DNA from: a virus
DNA length: 27,561 nt
Reading direction: 5' to 3' (one strand)
IMG/VR virus record: IMGVR_UViG_3300028025_003166
Span: 1 to 27,561 of that record
The translations under genes and the position numbers were made by a program. The number at the start of each line of letters is the position of its first letter. The first letter of the stretch is position 1. Under the pieces are notes generated by a model, which saw only the letters and a list, made by a program, of their open reading frames with translations, ran no database searches and was not told the DNA's origin. Below are positions 16,701-23,644 of the stretch, in pieces.

Positions 16701-19700
16701 CTTGCAATACGTTTGAATGACAGTGTTCGTGTTCGTCCTATTACAAAGTCCGTTGGGGCCAAGGTTGTCAATTCGGTTCCTGAAGCTCAGGCCAATTTAG
16801 ACACTTTGATGCAGTCCGAAGAGTACGTTGTTGCTAAGTCTGCTTATAACCGCAGTAATTCTTTTATTACACTTTCTGAAATTAACGGTCATAGTGTTGA
16901 TTGGACTCTTGGTGGTCGTGTGAGACCACCAATGTTGGATGTTGCACAGGAAATGGGTGGAGATATTCCTCTTCCTATTCCTACTGCAAAGTTTTGGTCA
17001 AAGCTTTTTGTGCAACATGAGACTTCTGGCAAGTATGCATCCGTGATTACTGACTGGGCCAACACAGAGGAAGTTTTGCGTATTACAAATCCTGCTGCTG
17101 TTCTTGCAGATGGTGTTGACAATATATCTCATGAGCGTTCTTTGCAGTATTTTGTTGATTACATCAGGCAGCAAGATGCTTCTGCCGGAGTTTTGATTGC
17201 CAACTCTGATGTCGCATCTGCTCGTCGTACTATTATTGAGAAGTTTTGGAAGAGTTCTGATGACAACGCTGTCCTTAAGAAACAGGAACGATTGAGTGCC
17301 ATCGTTCTTGGTGATGGCGTCAAGAATGCAACTCCTGCAGATATTGTTGATGCTCAGAAAGTCATTGCCGGCAATATTGACTCCCTGAAAGCAGAGCAAG
17401 TAAACTTACAGGGTGAAGTTAGACAGGCATCTGTTGATGTTGTTTATACTCCGACTGTCCTTGATGATTCTTTTTCTAAATTGTCTATTGCTCAGAAACA
17501 ACTTAAAGAAACTAGTCCGAAAGAACTGGCTGCTTCTATCGACACTGAGCGTAATGCTTTTGGTTCCGAGGTTGATTCTGCTATTAACGATGTTGTTGAT
17601 GTTGGTTCTGATGGTCCTGTTGATTATAGAAGTTTGCAGAAACTTCGAGCACGTCTTGGATACGAGTTTACTGGAACCAATCCCGATGAAGCTATTAGTT
17701 ATCAGTTTCAAGTTAATTTGGCTGATGGTAAGCGTTTTGCTGATGACGTTGACAACGTAATTGTTCACACTCCTTTTGAGCAAAAGTCGCGTGAACAGCT
17801 TTTGCATGAAGTTGAGACTTTGAAACAGATGCGCAGCATGGGTGTTGAGACTGTTGAGATTAAGTCTGATGGTATTAGACAGATGATTAAAGTGCGTGAA
17901 GATGCTCTTGGTGTTCAGCGTAAGGCTGCATCTTCTAATGGTTTGCCCGTGTCTCTTGATTTGAGAATGAAGCCAAAGAAGCAGAATGGTAAGAACGTTA
18001 TTGATTCCAAAACTAATCAAGTTGTGATGGAAGCTGATGTGCGACCTTCCAATGTTGGAACCTATCGTCGATACGACGATGGTACTGCATCTGGTCGTTT
18101 GTATTTTCGTAAAGAGGACATGAGTCGCATGAAGTTGTCGGCAAGAAATGCCCGCGCCCAACAACCTGATGGTCGGTGGGTTGAGGTTCGTTGGCGGCCT
18201 ATTACCCCTGATGATATGAAAGCAACATTTGTACCTAATGACTTAGTCGCTACGAATTCCAACAGGGAAGCACTTGGTTATTTTGGCATATACGAAAAAC
18301 CTGGTGATGAGACTTCCGCTGTGCGATGGTTGAAGACGGTTGAATATGGTGACGAACAGTGGGCTCGCTCTACATCTGAGTACGGTTTTACTAGCGAGCA
18401 AGCCAATACTTTTGGTGGTGTTATTGAGGCTGTTGACTCTCCAGATTTGCTTGGTGTTACTCCACGACTTCCCGAGTCTGTTTTTGTTGACGCACCCCCA
18501 AAGCCCATGACTGCTAGCGAAGAAGCTATCGCTCGTCTGCAATCTGATTTGGAATCTATTTCTAGTACCGTTGATGCATCTAATGCGTCAACCAAGAAGG
18601 CTCGTACTTCTGCACGCAGAGCAAACACGAAAGCACAGAAACTTGTTGTTGATTTGCAGGCTCAATTTGATTCTGTCAAAGGTTTAGTACAACCTCATGA
18701 CCCTGTTGCTATTAAAAAACTTGAAGACCGTATCCTTGAGGTGCAGAACATGATTAACAACACACAACGTGGCGTTGCATGGGACCCTCGCGTCAAGACA
18801 ACTATTCGCACTCGTGTTAAGGGTTCTGATGGCAAATACTACAACAAAGTTGCACCGAGCGAAACTGGTCGCACAACTGTGCGAACTCGTGTTGCTGGCA
18901 CATCTTCTGCTGCTCGTTCTTACAATCAGGGAATGCAGACTCTTGATGAGGGTATCGAGATGCTTCGTACTTTTGGTACTCGCGGTCCAGGGTTTGCGCA
19001 TTTGGAGAATATTGCACAAAGACAAATTCAATTACAGGCAGAGTACGAAGCAGCTGTAGCAGTTCTTGGCAATACTGAAGTTGAACGACGTTTGATGGAG
19101 GGACTGGAAAACTCGATTCTTACAATGGATGAGGCCGGTCGTGTGTTTAATAGTTCTACACAACAAGTTGGGCAGTTCCCACTAAGCAACGTCCGTAAAT
19201 TTTTTCCTGACCTTGAGCAAGGTTGGAAGTATCTTAGTGATGGCGTTACTGGTGCTACTGGCGTCAAAGGAAACTATGGTGTTTATCCTGGTCTTGCCGG
19301 CTCAGCAGAGTTTGCTGAATTATTCAGGCAAGCAAAACGATTTGATGACCCCGAGTATCTAAGACAGATGCATAAGTATGTAGGCAGTTACACAAAGTTT
19401 TTTAAGGCTTATGCGACTATGACTCCAGGTTTCCATGTGCGAAACGGATTGGCTAATGCTGTGAAACTTGTGTTCATGGGTGCTGAGTTTAAGAATATGA
19501 TTGAAGCCACCCCCTTGTATGTTGACTGGATGAAAGCATCAAGAGCTGGCACACAGTATGAAGACTGGGTTTTGACTAAGCCTTTTGAACTTCATGAAGT
19601 TTTGCGCACTGCACGAAAGTCAATGTTTGGTTCCGGTGGTGGAATTTTTACTGAAGACTTTAAGGACGCTGTTGGAGGTTCTCGTTTGTGGGACAACAAG

Positions 19701-20375
19701 CTTGTGCGATTTAATGCCAAGTGGGGACAAGAGTCTGACAACTACAGTCGATTTGTTCTTGGATTTGATTCCGCGAAAAGCGGAATGGATGTTGGTATGG
19801 CACAAGCCAGAACCAAACGTGCGTTCTTTGATTACGAAGACTTGAGTCAAGTTGATGAGGTGATGCGACAGATTGTTCCGTTTTGGCTTTGGACATCACG
19901 CAACTTGATATTTGAACTACAAAACCAATGGCTTAATCCTAAACCATATTTGATTTACAGTTCTATCATGAGGAATATGCGTGACCCCGATTACGAAACA
20001 TCTGAATACCCATCCCCATTTGTTCGTGAAATTGGTGGTATCAAGTTGCCTTTTGGCGACAATCTTTACCTTGCTCCTGACTTGGGTTTTACTAGAACAC
20101 CACAACAACTAGGCGAAATTGCTGACCCTATTCGTTATACAAACAACTTGAATCCTTTGCTGAAGATTCCTTTGGAACAGTTCTTGGGTAAGTCGGTCTT
20201 TACGGGCAGGACCATGGACAACCCTCAGGAACGACTTATCCATATATTGAAAGGTTTTGTCCCACCCGTACAGATGGGCGATAGGTTGTTTGGCAGCGAA
20301 GGAGACGCTGCTAAGAACGCTTGGCTCTCTAGTATTGGTTCACCAGTTCGTACATACCAAACCAAGGAGAAATAA
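13698..20375 (+). CDS. Giant virion protein (2225 aa), putative DNA-ejection channel protein
   Basis: This is the largest gene in the window, 2225 residues, about a quarter of the sequence. An N-terminal block (about residues 75-165) contains GRVVGLVGDIALDPLTW, which I recognise as recurrent in very large environmental phage virion proteins. The centre is helical with no known enzyme motif, and a coiled-coil-rich part covers about 1607-1690. The C-terminal block has TPGFHVRN (1909-1916) and FFDYEDLSQVDEVMRQIVPF with WLWTSRN (2043-2069), a second hallmark of those proteins. By size and position (after nozzle and small ejection genes, before endolysin) it is analogous to the large internal proteins of T7-like phages. 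I see no lytic transglycosylase motif in it, so wall opening may depend on another protein. The frame is intact. Confidence 0.75.
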   Translation: MVTDKKIPFSLTEKLGAVAPVRNRTSLPPLESVMTPNSRTKFILKSLDATPYNPDDLYTPPEPGVGVKALKHLLMPLQGLQTPLRAVVSGVRETVDLLDTDPNTKASLGDFVNQTKQADFGFGTAFPMKGWAGRVVGLVGDIALDPLTWATLGGTVLAKGAIKASGAQLSHLIEGGVYNATADQLAKVGVTRLGEDLFETSARKALFGVKASGRAAAKTVIGREGREKLASFTQQRMQWMNRTGVAKFSKEEIASAYKNIASQGKQALPDIVSKELGIRGPGVYYFGSRVKVPGTDVVGKFLERGITKTRLGLVNTSGIRSLHSAITPRGVGAIEYFGEGTIKKYRVALANGSLTDNEAQLARFVLNGDDIRRIAKSEADFDAVQRFGPLREEIMKPENNPVRQLLDNVQSGQPMIDQAAKLGISNDHLLLAQQFRSVMEDLHGITDNGWQSVVPEHVIGFQAGYLPHNSTEQFVELMDEIKDNPAMAGLLPDDGSALHIVGNFRQRGLNKGSPFFGKILTDEDLTIDNLNKIVNDWLVLNGRNTFDAFDTDMKNIVPAYIRGHADMMSNVAMMNEFKKNPDFVKLVDGYFGITPEYLQQMHKNSAYAFDGVLKAVQNLHSGLRESLDVLKQQLELRYGSLDAALIALKNPAVSEADVAELLGHLNAAMADAAIKHAEMVRADGVIAGMLRDTDGFTVYAKHAVASGDLQKRFEELSQRGLALRNAEPSFGHNDAVAKFLVDFEEYTKDTALHASAQQKLMEVSAYLSPLANFSALAKDSLYGEVINVVRKLGVGQPVVPTKAVHSLEQIDSIVARLGETGSRDIPALSPVVESLRVHLKERFPDMAKKIDEILNDVLLVAKRPAQRIPTTAEVSALEKASKAAAARASGSPRLAARAAKLSDDYQVALDLVKNGITGSSDYTESLLKVRVLVAQQKTSIELAHLREVFAYYGVDLGDSITQDIFKKNVSLISRGRDFGKYIDDSVRVEMQIADLQKISDDLAIRLNDSVRVRPITKSVGAKVVNSVPEAQANLDTLMQSEEYVVAKSAYNRSNSFITLSEINGHSVDWTLGGRVRPPMLDVAQEMGGDIPLPIPTAKFWSKLFVQHETSGKYASVITDWANTEEVLRITNPAAVLADGVDNISHERSLQYFVDYIRQQDASAGVLIANSDVASARRTIIEKFWKSSDDNAVLKKQERLSAIVLGDGVKNATPADIVDAQKVIAGNIDSLKAEQVNLQGEVRQASVDVVYTPTVLDDSFSKLSIAQKQLKETSPKELAASIDTERNAFGSEVDSAINDVVDVGSDGPVDYRSLQKLRARLGYEFTGTNPDEAISYQFQVNLADGKRFADDVDNVIVHTPFEQKSREQLLHEVETLKQMRSMGVETVEIKSDGIRQMIKVREDALGVQRKAASSNGLPVSLDLRMKPKKQNGKNVIDSKTNQVVMEADVRPSNVGTYRRYDDGTASGRLYFRKEDMSRMKLSARNARAQQPDGRWVEVRWRPITPDDMKATFVPNDLVATNSNREALGYFGIYEKPGDETSAVRWLKTVEYGDEQWARSTSEYGFTSEQANTFGGVIEAVDSPDLLGVTPRLPESVFVDAPPKPMTASEEAIARLQSDLESISSTVDASNASTKKARTSARRANTKAQKLVVDLQAQFDSVKGLVQPHDPVAIKKLEDRILEVQNMINNTQRGVAWDPRVKTTIRTRVKGSDGKYYNKVAPSETGRTTVRTRVAGTSSAARSYNQGMQTLDEGIEMLRTFGTRGPGFAHLENIAQRQIQLQAEYEAAVAVLGNTEVERRLMEGLENSILTMDEAGRVFNSSTQQVGQFPLSNVRKFFPDLEQGWKYLSDGVTGATGVKGNYGVYPGLAGSAEFAELFRQAKRFDDPEYLRQMHKYVGSYTKFFKAYATMTPGFHVRNGLANAVKLVFMGAEFKNMIEATPLYVDWMKASRAGTQYEDWVLTKPFELHEVLRTARKSMFGSGGGIFTEDFKDAVGGSRLWDNKLVRFNAKWGQESDNYSRFVLGFDSAKSGMDVGMAQARTKRAFFDYEDLSQVDEVMRQIVPFWLWTSRNLIFELQNQWLNPKPYLIYSSIMRNMRDPDYETSEYPSPFVREIGGIKLPFGDNLYLAPDLGFTRTPQQLGEIADPIRYTNNLNPLLKIPLEQFLGKSVFTGRTMDNPQERLIHILKGFVPPVQMGDRLFGSEGDAAKNAWLSSIGSPVRTYQTKEK
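15276..15302 (+). repeat. Perfect 12-bp stem-loop in the giant CDS
   Basis: ATTGACAATCTT (15276-15287) is the exact reverse complement of AAGATTGTCAAT (15291-15302), with loop AAT. It encodes part of DNLNKIVND. It is the longest perfect tight hairpin I found in the window. Confidence 0.7.
16909..16932 (+). repeat. Perfect 9-bp stem-loop in the giant CDS
   Basis: TTGGTGGTC (16909-16917) pairs perfectly with GACCACCAA (16924-16932) around the loop GTGTGA. It is coding and has no T-run. Confidence 0.55.
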
Positions 20376-20884
20376 TGAAACGGCAATACACAGGCAACAA
20401 AGACGGTGCAGCCAAAGGACTACGTCCAGGCATGAAAGTCTTTATTGAAGAAGTAATTAAACTTGGCGACGGTGCTTTCTGGAACAACGGCGATTTTGGT
20501 GTACGTCCCATGAGGGGCAAAGAAATTTTGAGTGTTCACGCAACAGGCAGGGCTGTGGACTTTTCTTATCGCAACATGGGCAAAGGCAAAGGCGTCCCTA
20601 ACGGACGCCGACACGCTGTGCGAATGTGCAAAATCCTTGTGGATAACGCAGACCTTTTGGGTCTAGAAGCATTATTTGATTATTTTCCAGCACCACACGG
20701 TCGCGCATGGATGTGCGATAGAGACGCTTGGTCAAACTATAAGAAGGAAACAATTCACGGAGCCCCCAAGGGGGACTGGTTGCATGCGGAACTTTCGCCA
20801 GAGATGGCTGACAGCCCTGCTAAAGTTCGTGAGGCTTTTGCGAAATTAGTTCTTCCTGCGGAAGAACAATTGAAGCCTGCTTAA
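20375..20884 (+). CDS. Endolysin, M15-type D,D/L,D-peptidase-like
   Basis: This 169-residue protein has the M15/VanY-like zinc-peptidase pattern: S53-V-H55-ATGRAV-D62 supplies two metal ligands and W135-L-H137-A-E139 the third histidine region. Such enzymes cut peptide cross-links in peptidoglycan at the end of infection. The start ATG overlaps the giant gene's stop, behind AAGGAGAAAT. There is no signal peptide, so release would need a holin; candidates lie at 1484-1910, at the other end of this late operon. The N-terminal 45 residues (FGVRPMRGKE) may bind substrate. The last 65 nt overlap the convergent minus-strand gene. Virion-associated use cannot be excluded. Confidence 0.8.
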   Translation: MKRQYTGNKDGAAKGLRPGMKVFIEEVIKLGDGAFWNNGDFGVRPMRGKEILSVHATGRAVDFSYRNMGKGKGVPNGRRHAVRMCKILVDNADLLGLEALFDYFPAPHGRAWMCDRDAWSNYKKETIHGAPKGDWLHAELSPEMADSPAKVREAFAKLVLPAEEQLKPA

Positions 20885-21143
20885 GAACTTTCTGACTAAT
20901 AACCATTTGGATTGGGATGTGCGTAGGCATACCAACTGTTTTTAGGTTTGGTACTTCATCCGGGAAGTATGACGTTACTAACGTAACGTATCCTTCTAAA
21001 CAGTTAGGCCAAAGCCATCCGACAGTTACTACAGTTGTGTCAGTTGGTTTGTAATCTTTGATTACAGTCCAACCGTTTTCTGCATCGTAAGCGTCACGCC
21101 AGTGAACGCTTACTAAATCCCAGTTGCATCTAATTGGCTTCAT
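20820..21143 (-). CDS. Hypothetical protein, last gene of the minus operon
   Basis: This is a 107-residue protein from ATG 21143; in-frame ATGs at 21155 and 21173 would add up to ten residues and deepen the overlap with the upstream gene. It has an ordered, aromatic core (WRDAYDAENGWTVI, VVTVGWLWPNCLEGYVTLVTSYF, then THIPIQMV) that reads like a small conserved phage beta-domain of unknown function. The start overlaps the upstream stop by 14 nt. The C-terminus is coded in the 65-bp overlap with the plus-strand endolysin. Confidence 0.65.
   Translation of the reverse strand: MKPIRCNWDLVSVHWRDAYDAENGWTVIKDYKPTDTTVVTVGWLWPNCLEGYVTLVTSYFPDEVPNLKTVGMPTHIPIQMVISQKVLKQASIVLPQEELISQKPHEL
20849..20867. 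repeat. Hairpin inside the convergent gene overlap, possible bidirectional attenuator
   Basis: GTTCTTCC (20849-20856) and GGAAGAAC (20860-20867) form a perfect 8-bp stem with loop TGC. It lies within the 65-bp overlap of the two converging genes. Neither side has a proper T-run (the minus side reads TAATTTC), so a terminator role is only possible, not shown. Confidence 0.45.
21087..21113 (-). repeat. 11-bp bulged stem-loop in the terminal minus gene
   Basis: On the plus strand, GTAAGCG (21087-21093) pairs with CGCTTAC (21107-21113) and TCAC with GTGA. That makes 11 bp with one bulged A and loop GCCA. A second hairpin, ACGTTAC/GTAACGT with a 4-nt loop, lies nearby at 20972-20989. Confidence 0.55.
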
Positions 21144-21423
21144 CGTGCTCTTCATATGGGTCAATGTTTTCATCTGCTAAATAGATTTCTAACGCTGATA
21201 TTAGTCCATTGATAAAATAGGCGATGGCTTCAAAGCCATCTTCATATCCGTTTTTTGTTAGCTCCCAAGCTTTGCACAATTCTATGGCGGATTGATTGGA
21301 TGCACTAATCATCAGATTGACACCATTTTTCATGTTGACAATTATTGCATCACCGTTTTTGTTTATTGCATCTACCTGTGCGCGTGGGATAATATCATGT
21401 ATCCAGTTGTGGTCGTTCGACAT
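21130..21423 (-). CDS. Small acidic hypothetical protein
   Basis: This 97-residue protein begins at ATG 21423 (MSNDHNWIHDII). An upstream extension of the frame to 21564 is rejected because it runs antiparallel in logic to a better gene in another frame (21395-21592). Residues 15-45 look like a beta-hairpin (GDAIIVNMKNGVNLMISAS), followed by a helix and an acidic tail (ENIDPYEEHDEAN). It overlaps its upstream neighbour by 29 nt. The role is unknown. Confidence 0.65.
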   Translation of the reverse strand: MSNDHNWIHDIIPRAQVDAINKNGDAIIVNMKNGVNLMISASNQSAIELCKAWELTKNGYEDGFEAIAYFINGLISALEIYLADENIDPYEEHDEAN

Positions 21424-21592
21424 ATCGTTTCTTTCTTTTTGGGTTAGTGATGTATAAACATCCTTGTGGTAATCCGTTTTCAAGTACACCGTGTCCAACG
21501 AGTGTTTCCCCGAAGTACTTTTTAAGTATTTCAGCAACTTCATATATATTGATTTCATTATCAAATCCCACCGTAATTTGTCGTCTCATCAT
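21395..21592 (-). CDS. Small hypothetical protein
   Basis: This 65-residue protein starts at ATG 21592 (a second ATG follows directly), behind AAGAAAC. The sequence looks like a compact alpha/beta fold (RRQITVGFDNEINIYEVAEI, then LYITNPKRKKRY). The start lies inside the end of the HTH gene (32-nt overlap). It is unknown to me; position suggests an accessory early gene. Confidence 0.65.
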   Translation of the reverse strand: MMRRQITVGFDNEINIYEVAEILKKYFGETLVGHGVLENGLPQGCLYITNPKRKKRYVERPQLDT

Positions 21593-21950
21593 TGTTTCTT
21601 AATCTTTCTAGCACCGTGGGGTCCTGTAGCATAATTTTTCTGAGGTTATCCATTGCAGAGTTCCTTAATCTCCAAGCATGAGTTTTAGTTACCCCCAATC
21701 TTTCACCTAGTTCTTCTAACGAAATCATTTCTGTATTTACTGCGTCAATAATAAATCTGTCTTGTTCGCTGAGTTTGTCAATACATCCTGCGACAGCTTC
21801 ACGAAACGGTTGCAGTTCTTCTACCGACTCCCTGATGTTCTCACCTGGGGCAGCCTGCATCAACGCCTCAGTGGGCGTTTCAGGTCTCCTAGGACCACGG
21901 ATGGTTACTTCGTGGAATGGAGTAAGGGGGACTTCTTTATTGCTCGGCAC
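21561..21950 (-). CDS. Sigma-70 region 4-like HTH protein
   Basis: This 129-residue protein starts at GTG 21950. Residues 45-108 match sigma region 4 / sigma-like HTH proteins: a helix with LSEQDRFIIDAV, then SLEELGERLGVTKTHAWRLRN as the helix-turn-helix, then SAMDNLRKIM. Residues 1-45 are Pro/Glu-rich and probably disordered; region 2, which melts promoters, is absent. Such phage proteins may act as transcription activators that redirect host RNA polymerase to late promoters, or as DNA-binding regulators. It is encoded at the end of the early operon, which suits an early-to-late switch, but that role is inference. It overlaps the upstream nuclease gene by 14 nt. Confidence 0.75.
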   Translation of the reverse strand: MPSNKEVPLTPFHEVTIRGPRRPETPTEALMQAAPGENIRESVEELQPFREAVAGCIDKLSEQDRFIIDAVNTEMISLEELGERLGVTKTHAWRLRNSAMDNLRKIMLQDPTVLERLRNNDETTNYGGI

Positions 21951-22380
21951 CTGGAGTATCGTATAGCGGATTTGTTATCATGTCCATTACTTCTTCTGGT
22001 AGTAGTAGAAACCCTTTAGTTGGATTGTTGGACATTGGGGCAAACTTCTTTAGACGTTTTTCTGACAATGTCTGTATATATCGCTTTAATCGTTCCACCT
22101 TAATAACTACAAGGCTTCCGTCTAAGGCATATACGTAGACCCACCAGTCTGCGAGGGTTACTTCTACACCTGATGGTTTCCATCCGGTGTCACGTGGGTT
22201 TTGTTGTGTTTCAACAACCATCCGACCATTGCGATAACGGTCAGTTTTTACTTCAAATGAACCTGTGGATATTGCTGTGAGGAAGTCTTTGGTTATTTGT
22301 TCACCTTTTTTGCCGAACTGTAAATCATTTTTGAAGTTGTATTGTTGTGTTGCAGGAATGTCCCAGCGGTTGTCTTTCAT
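21937..22380 (-). CDS. PD-(D/E)XK-like endonuclease family protein
   Basis: This 147-residue protein starts at ATG 22380, sharing ATGA with the RusA stop; a longer frame to 22401 is less likely. The visible pattern is E27 in GKKGEQ, then SFEVKTDR (E43, K45, D47), VVETQQN (E57), and KPSGVEVTLADWWVYV. This order resembles small phage and Holliday-junction-resolvase-like PD-(D/E)XK proteins. It probably cuts branched or host DNA. The C-terminal 50 residues are basic and may contact DNA. It would be the second nuclease next to a RusA resolvase, so redundancy or a different substrate is possible. Confidence 0.65.
   Translation of the reverse strand: MKDNRWDIPATQQYNFKNDLQFGKKGEQITKDFLTAISTGSFEVKTDRYRNGRMVVETQQNPRDTGWKPSGVEVTLADWWVYVYALDGSLVVIKVERLKRYIQTLSEKRLKKFAPMSNNPTKGFLLLPEEVMDMITNPLYDTPGAEQ
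22166..22190 (-). repeat. 10-bp stem-loop in the PD-(D/E)XK-like CDS
   Basis: ACACC pairs with GGTGT and GATGG with CCATC on either side of a single 1x1 mismatch, with loop TTT. It is within coding sequence. Confidence 0.5.
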
Positions 22381-22739
22381 GCTTTTTCCACATACAGACA
22401 AACAATCTGTTTGTCATCAGTGTATGCGGTGCCATTTAGAGCATCGAGTACTGCTTTGGCATAGTTATCTAAATCACCTGTGAGTTTACTGAGTGGACCC
22501 TCAACCAACGGATTGTGCATGACTGGTTCAATTTGAATTTCTGTACCTTCAATTGTAAAACGAAGTTTTACTGACAGCAAACCTTTCTCAAACATTGGTC
22601 CTGCGTACATCTCTTTGATTGCTTTTTCATATTCTCGTGTAGCAGGGTGTGTGTATGCATGACCGGTTTTCATAACTCTTGGTCTTGCTTTTGCTCTTGG
22701 TCGAAGTGCGAACACTTGATTGAATATATATTCTTTCAT
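22377..22739 (-). CDS. rusA: RusA-family Holliday junction resolvase
   Basis: This 120-residue protein has the diagnostic RusA C-terminal motif G88-D89-L90-D91-NYAKAVLDALNG, then YTDDKQIV (D108, D109). Those acidic residues bind the metal that cleaves four-way junctions. The N-terminus has the basic RPRAKARPRV segment expected for DNA binding. Length is normal for the family. It resolves recombination or replication intermediates before packaging. The start ATG overlaps the upstream primase stop by 4 nt, and its own stop overlaps the next gene by 4 nt, so the three are tightly coupled. Confidence 0.9.
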   Translation of the reverse strand: MKEYIFNQVFALRPRAKARPRVMKTGHAYTHPATREYEKAIKEMYAGPMFEKGLLSVKLRFTIEGTEIQIEPVMHNPLVEGPLSKLTGDLDNYAKAVLDALNGTAYTDDKQIVCLYVEKA

Positions 22740-23644
22740 GGTCTGAATGCTCCTGTTGTGAATCCACCGTAGGTGTCTTCAATGATTTTGACTAGTTGTT
22801 CTACGCAATCTTCACGCAGATGAAACTTACCCCAACGCTTGTCAGCATCAACAAGAATGATGTAAGCAAGATTCATAGGAACATTATAGTCACACATTCG
22901 ATGTGCAAGCATGCATAGAGTGTTAGACCTGTCTTGATGAGACAACGGTCCACCAAACCATATTGCTTTGATATGTTTGGAGCAATGACGCAAGGCTTCT
23001 TCTACTGACGCTGAAACATCTAGGTTTTCCATTGTTGCTCTAGCTCTTGGTCTATGTTTTTCCGCAAGGGGTCGCAGCATTTCTGCTGTGACTCTGTTGT
23101 CTAAGGCTTCAGCCAAGAACGTTCCCAATTCAATTGGCATGTCTGCGTCATCAATCATGTATCTTGTTTCTGGTGGGGTGGTCATTGCGCCAGGATATGG
23201 TAGCCTGACATAATTACCTACATCTTTTGCTTGCTCCTGTTTTGGATTTACTTCTTTGGCAACTAGATTGATGGCTTCGTGCGCAGCCAAAAATGCTCTA
23301 CGCATGATTGGAGCAGGAATCCATTCTGATGCAAACACCCACACATGGAAACCGCGAACTGTTTTTTCTATGAACGCTGGTATTTTCTGAGACTGTAGTG
23401 CTAATTGAAGGTTTCTTGCTAAATCAATTTCATTTACATCGATGTCTGAACAACCCCACCTGACTGTGCTGTCATCTTTCAGTGGGTAGATGCCGATAAG
23501 TTCTTCGTCATACAAGTGACGTGCAAACGATTTGTAGTTGGTTGGTTCCTTGATGGAACCACCTTCCCATGTGCCATACGCATCTGTGCGACCTTGGAAG
23601 AGTTCCATGAACTCTTCAATTGCATCATTCATAGGGTGCTTCAT
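22736..23644 (-). CDS. AEP-superfamily primase (primase-polymerase-like)
   Basis: This 302-residue protein starts at ATG 23644; TTG 23650 and ATG 23632 are in-frame alternatives and no ribosome site decides. Motifs of archaeo-eukaryotic-type primases are visible: S-D67-I-D69 in WGCSDIDVN (metal-binding DxD), R98-GFH100VWVF (sxH motif) and YVRLPYPG (about 145-152). The C-terminal 100 residues are helical and may be a PriCT-like or helicase-binding part. AEP primases make primers and some also extend DNA. It lies directly downstream of the helicase gene, with overlap, so the two are likely the replisome core. Confidence 0.8.
   Translation of the reverse strand: MKHPMNDAIEEFMELFQGRTDAYGTWEGGSIKEPTNYKSFARHLYDEELIGIYPLKDDSTVRWGCSDIDVNEIDLARNLQLALQSQKIPAFIEKTVRGFHVWVFASEWIPAPIMRRAFLAAHEAINLVAKEVNPKQEQAKDVGNYVRLPYPGAMTTPPETRYMIDDADMPIELGTFLAEALDNRVTAEMLRPLAEKHRPRARATMENLDVSASVEEALRHCSKHIKAIWFGGPLSHQDRSNTLCMLAHRMCDYNVPMNLAYIILVDADKRWGKFHLREDCVEQLVKIIEDTYGGFTTGAFRP
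23071..23092 (-). repeat. 9-bp stem-loop in the primase CDS
   Basis: GTCGCAGCA (23071-23079) pairs with TGCTGTGAC (23084-23092), with one G-U, around loop TTTC. Further wobble pairs extend it outward. Confidence 0.5.
23597..23617 (-). repeat. Perfect 9-bp stem-loop near the primase start
   Basis: GAAGAGTTC (23597-23605) and GAACTCTTC (23609-23617) are exact reverse complements with loop CAT. The stem lies 27-47 nt downstream of ATG 23644. Confidence 0.6.

Noticed and set aside
17406-18164. Minus-strand frame of 252 aa inside the giant gene
   Set aside because: Composition (Asn/Ile/Ser/Leu-rich, no domain pattern) is that of an antisense shadow, and the plus frame is continuous.
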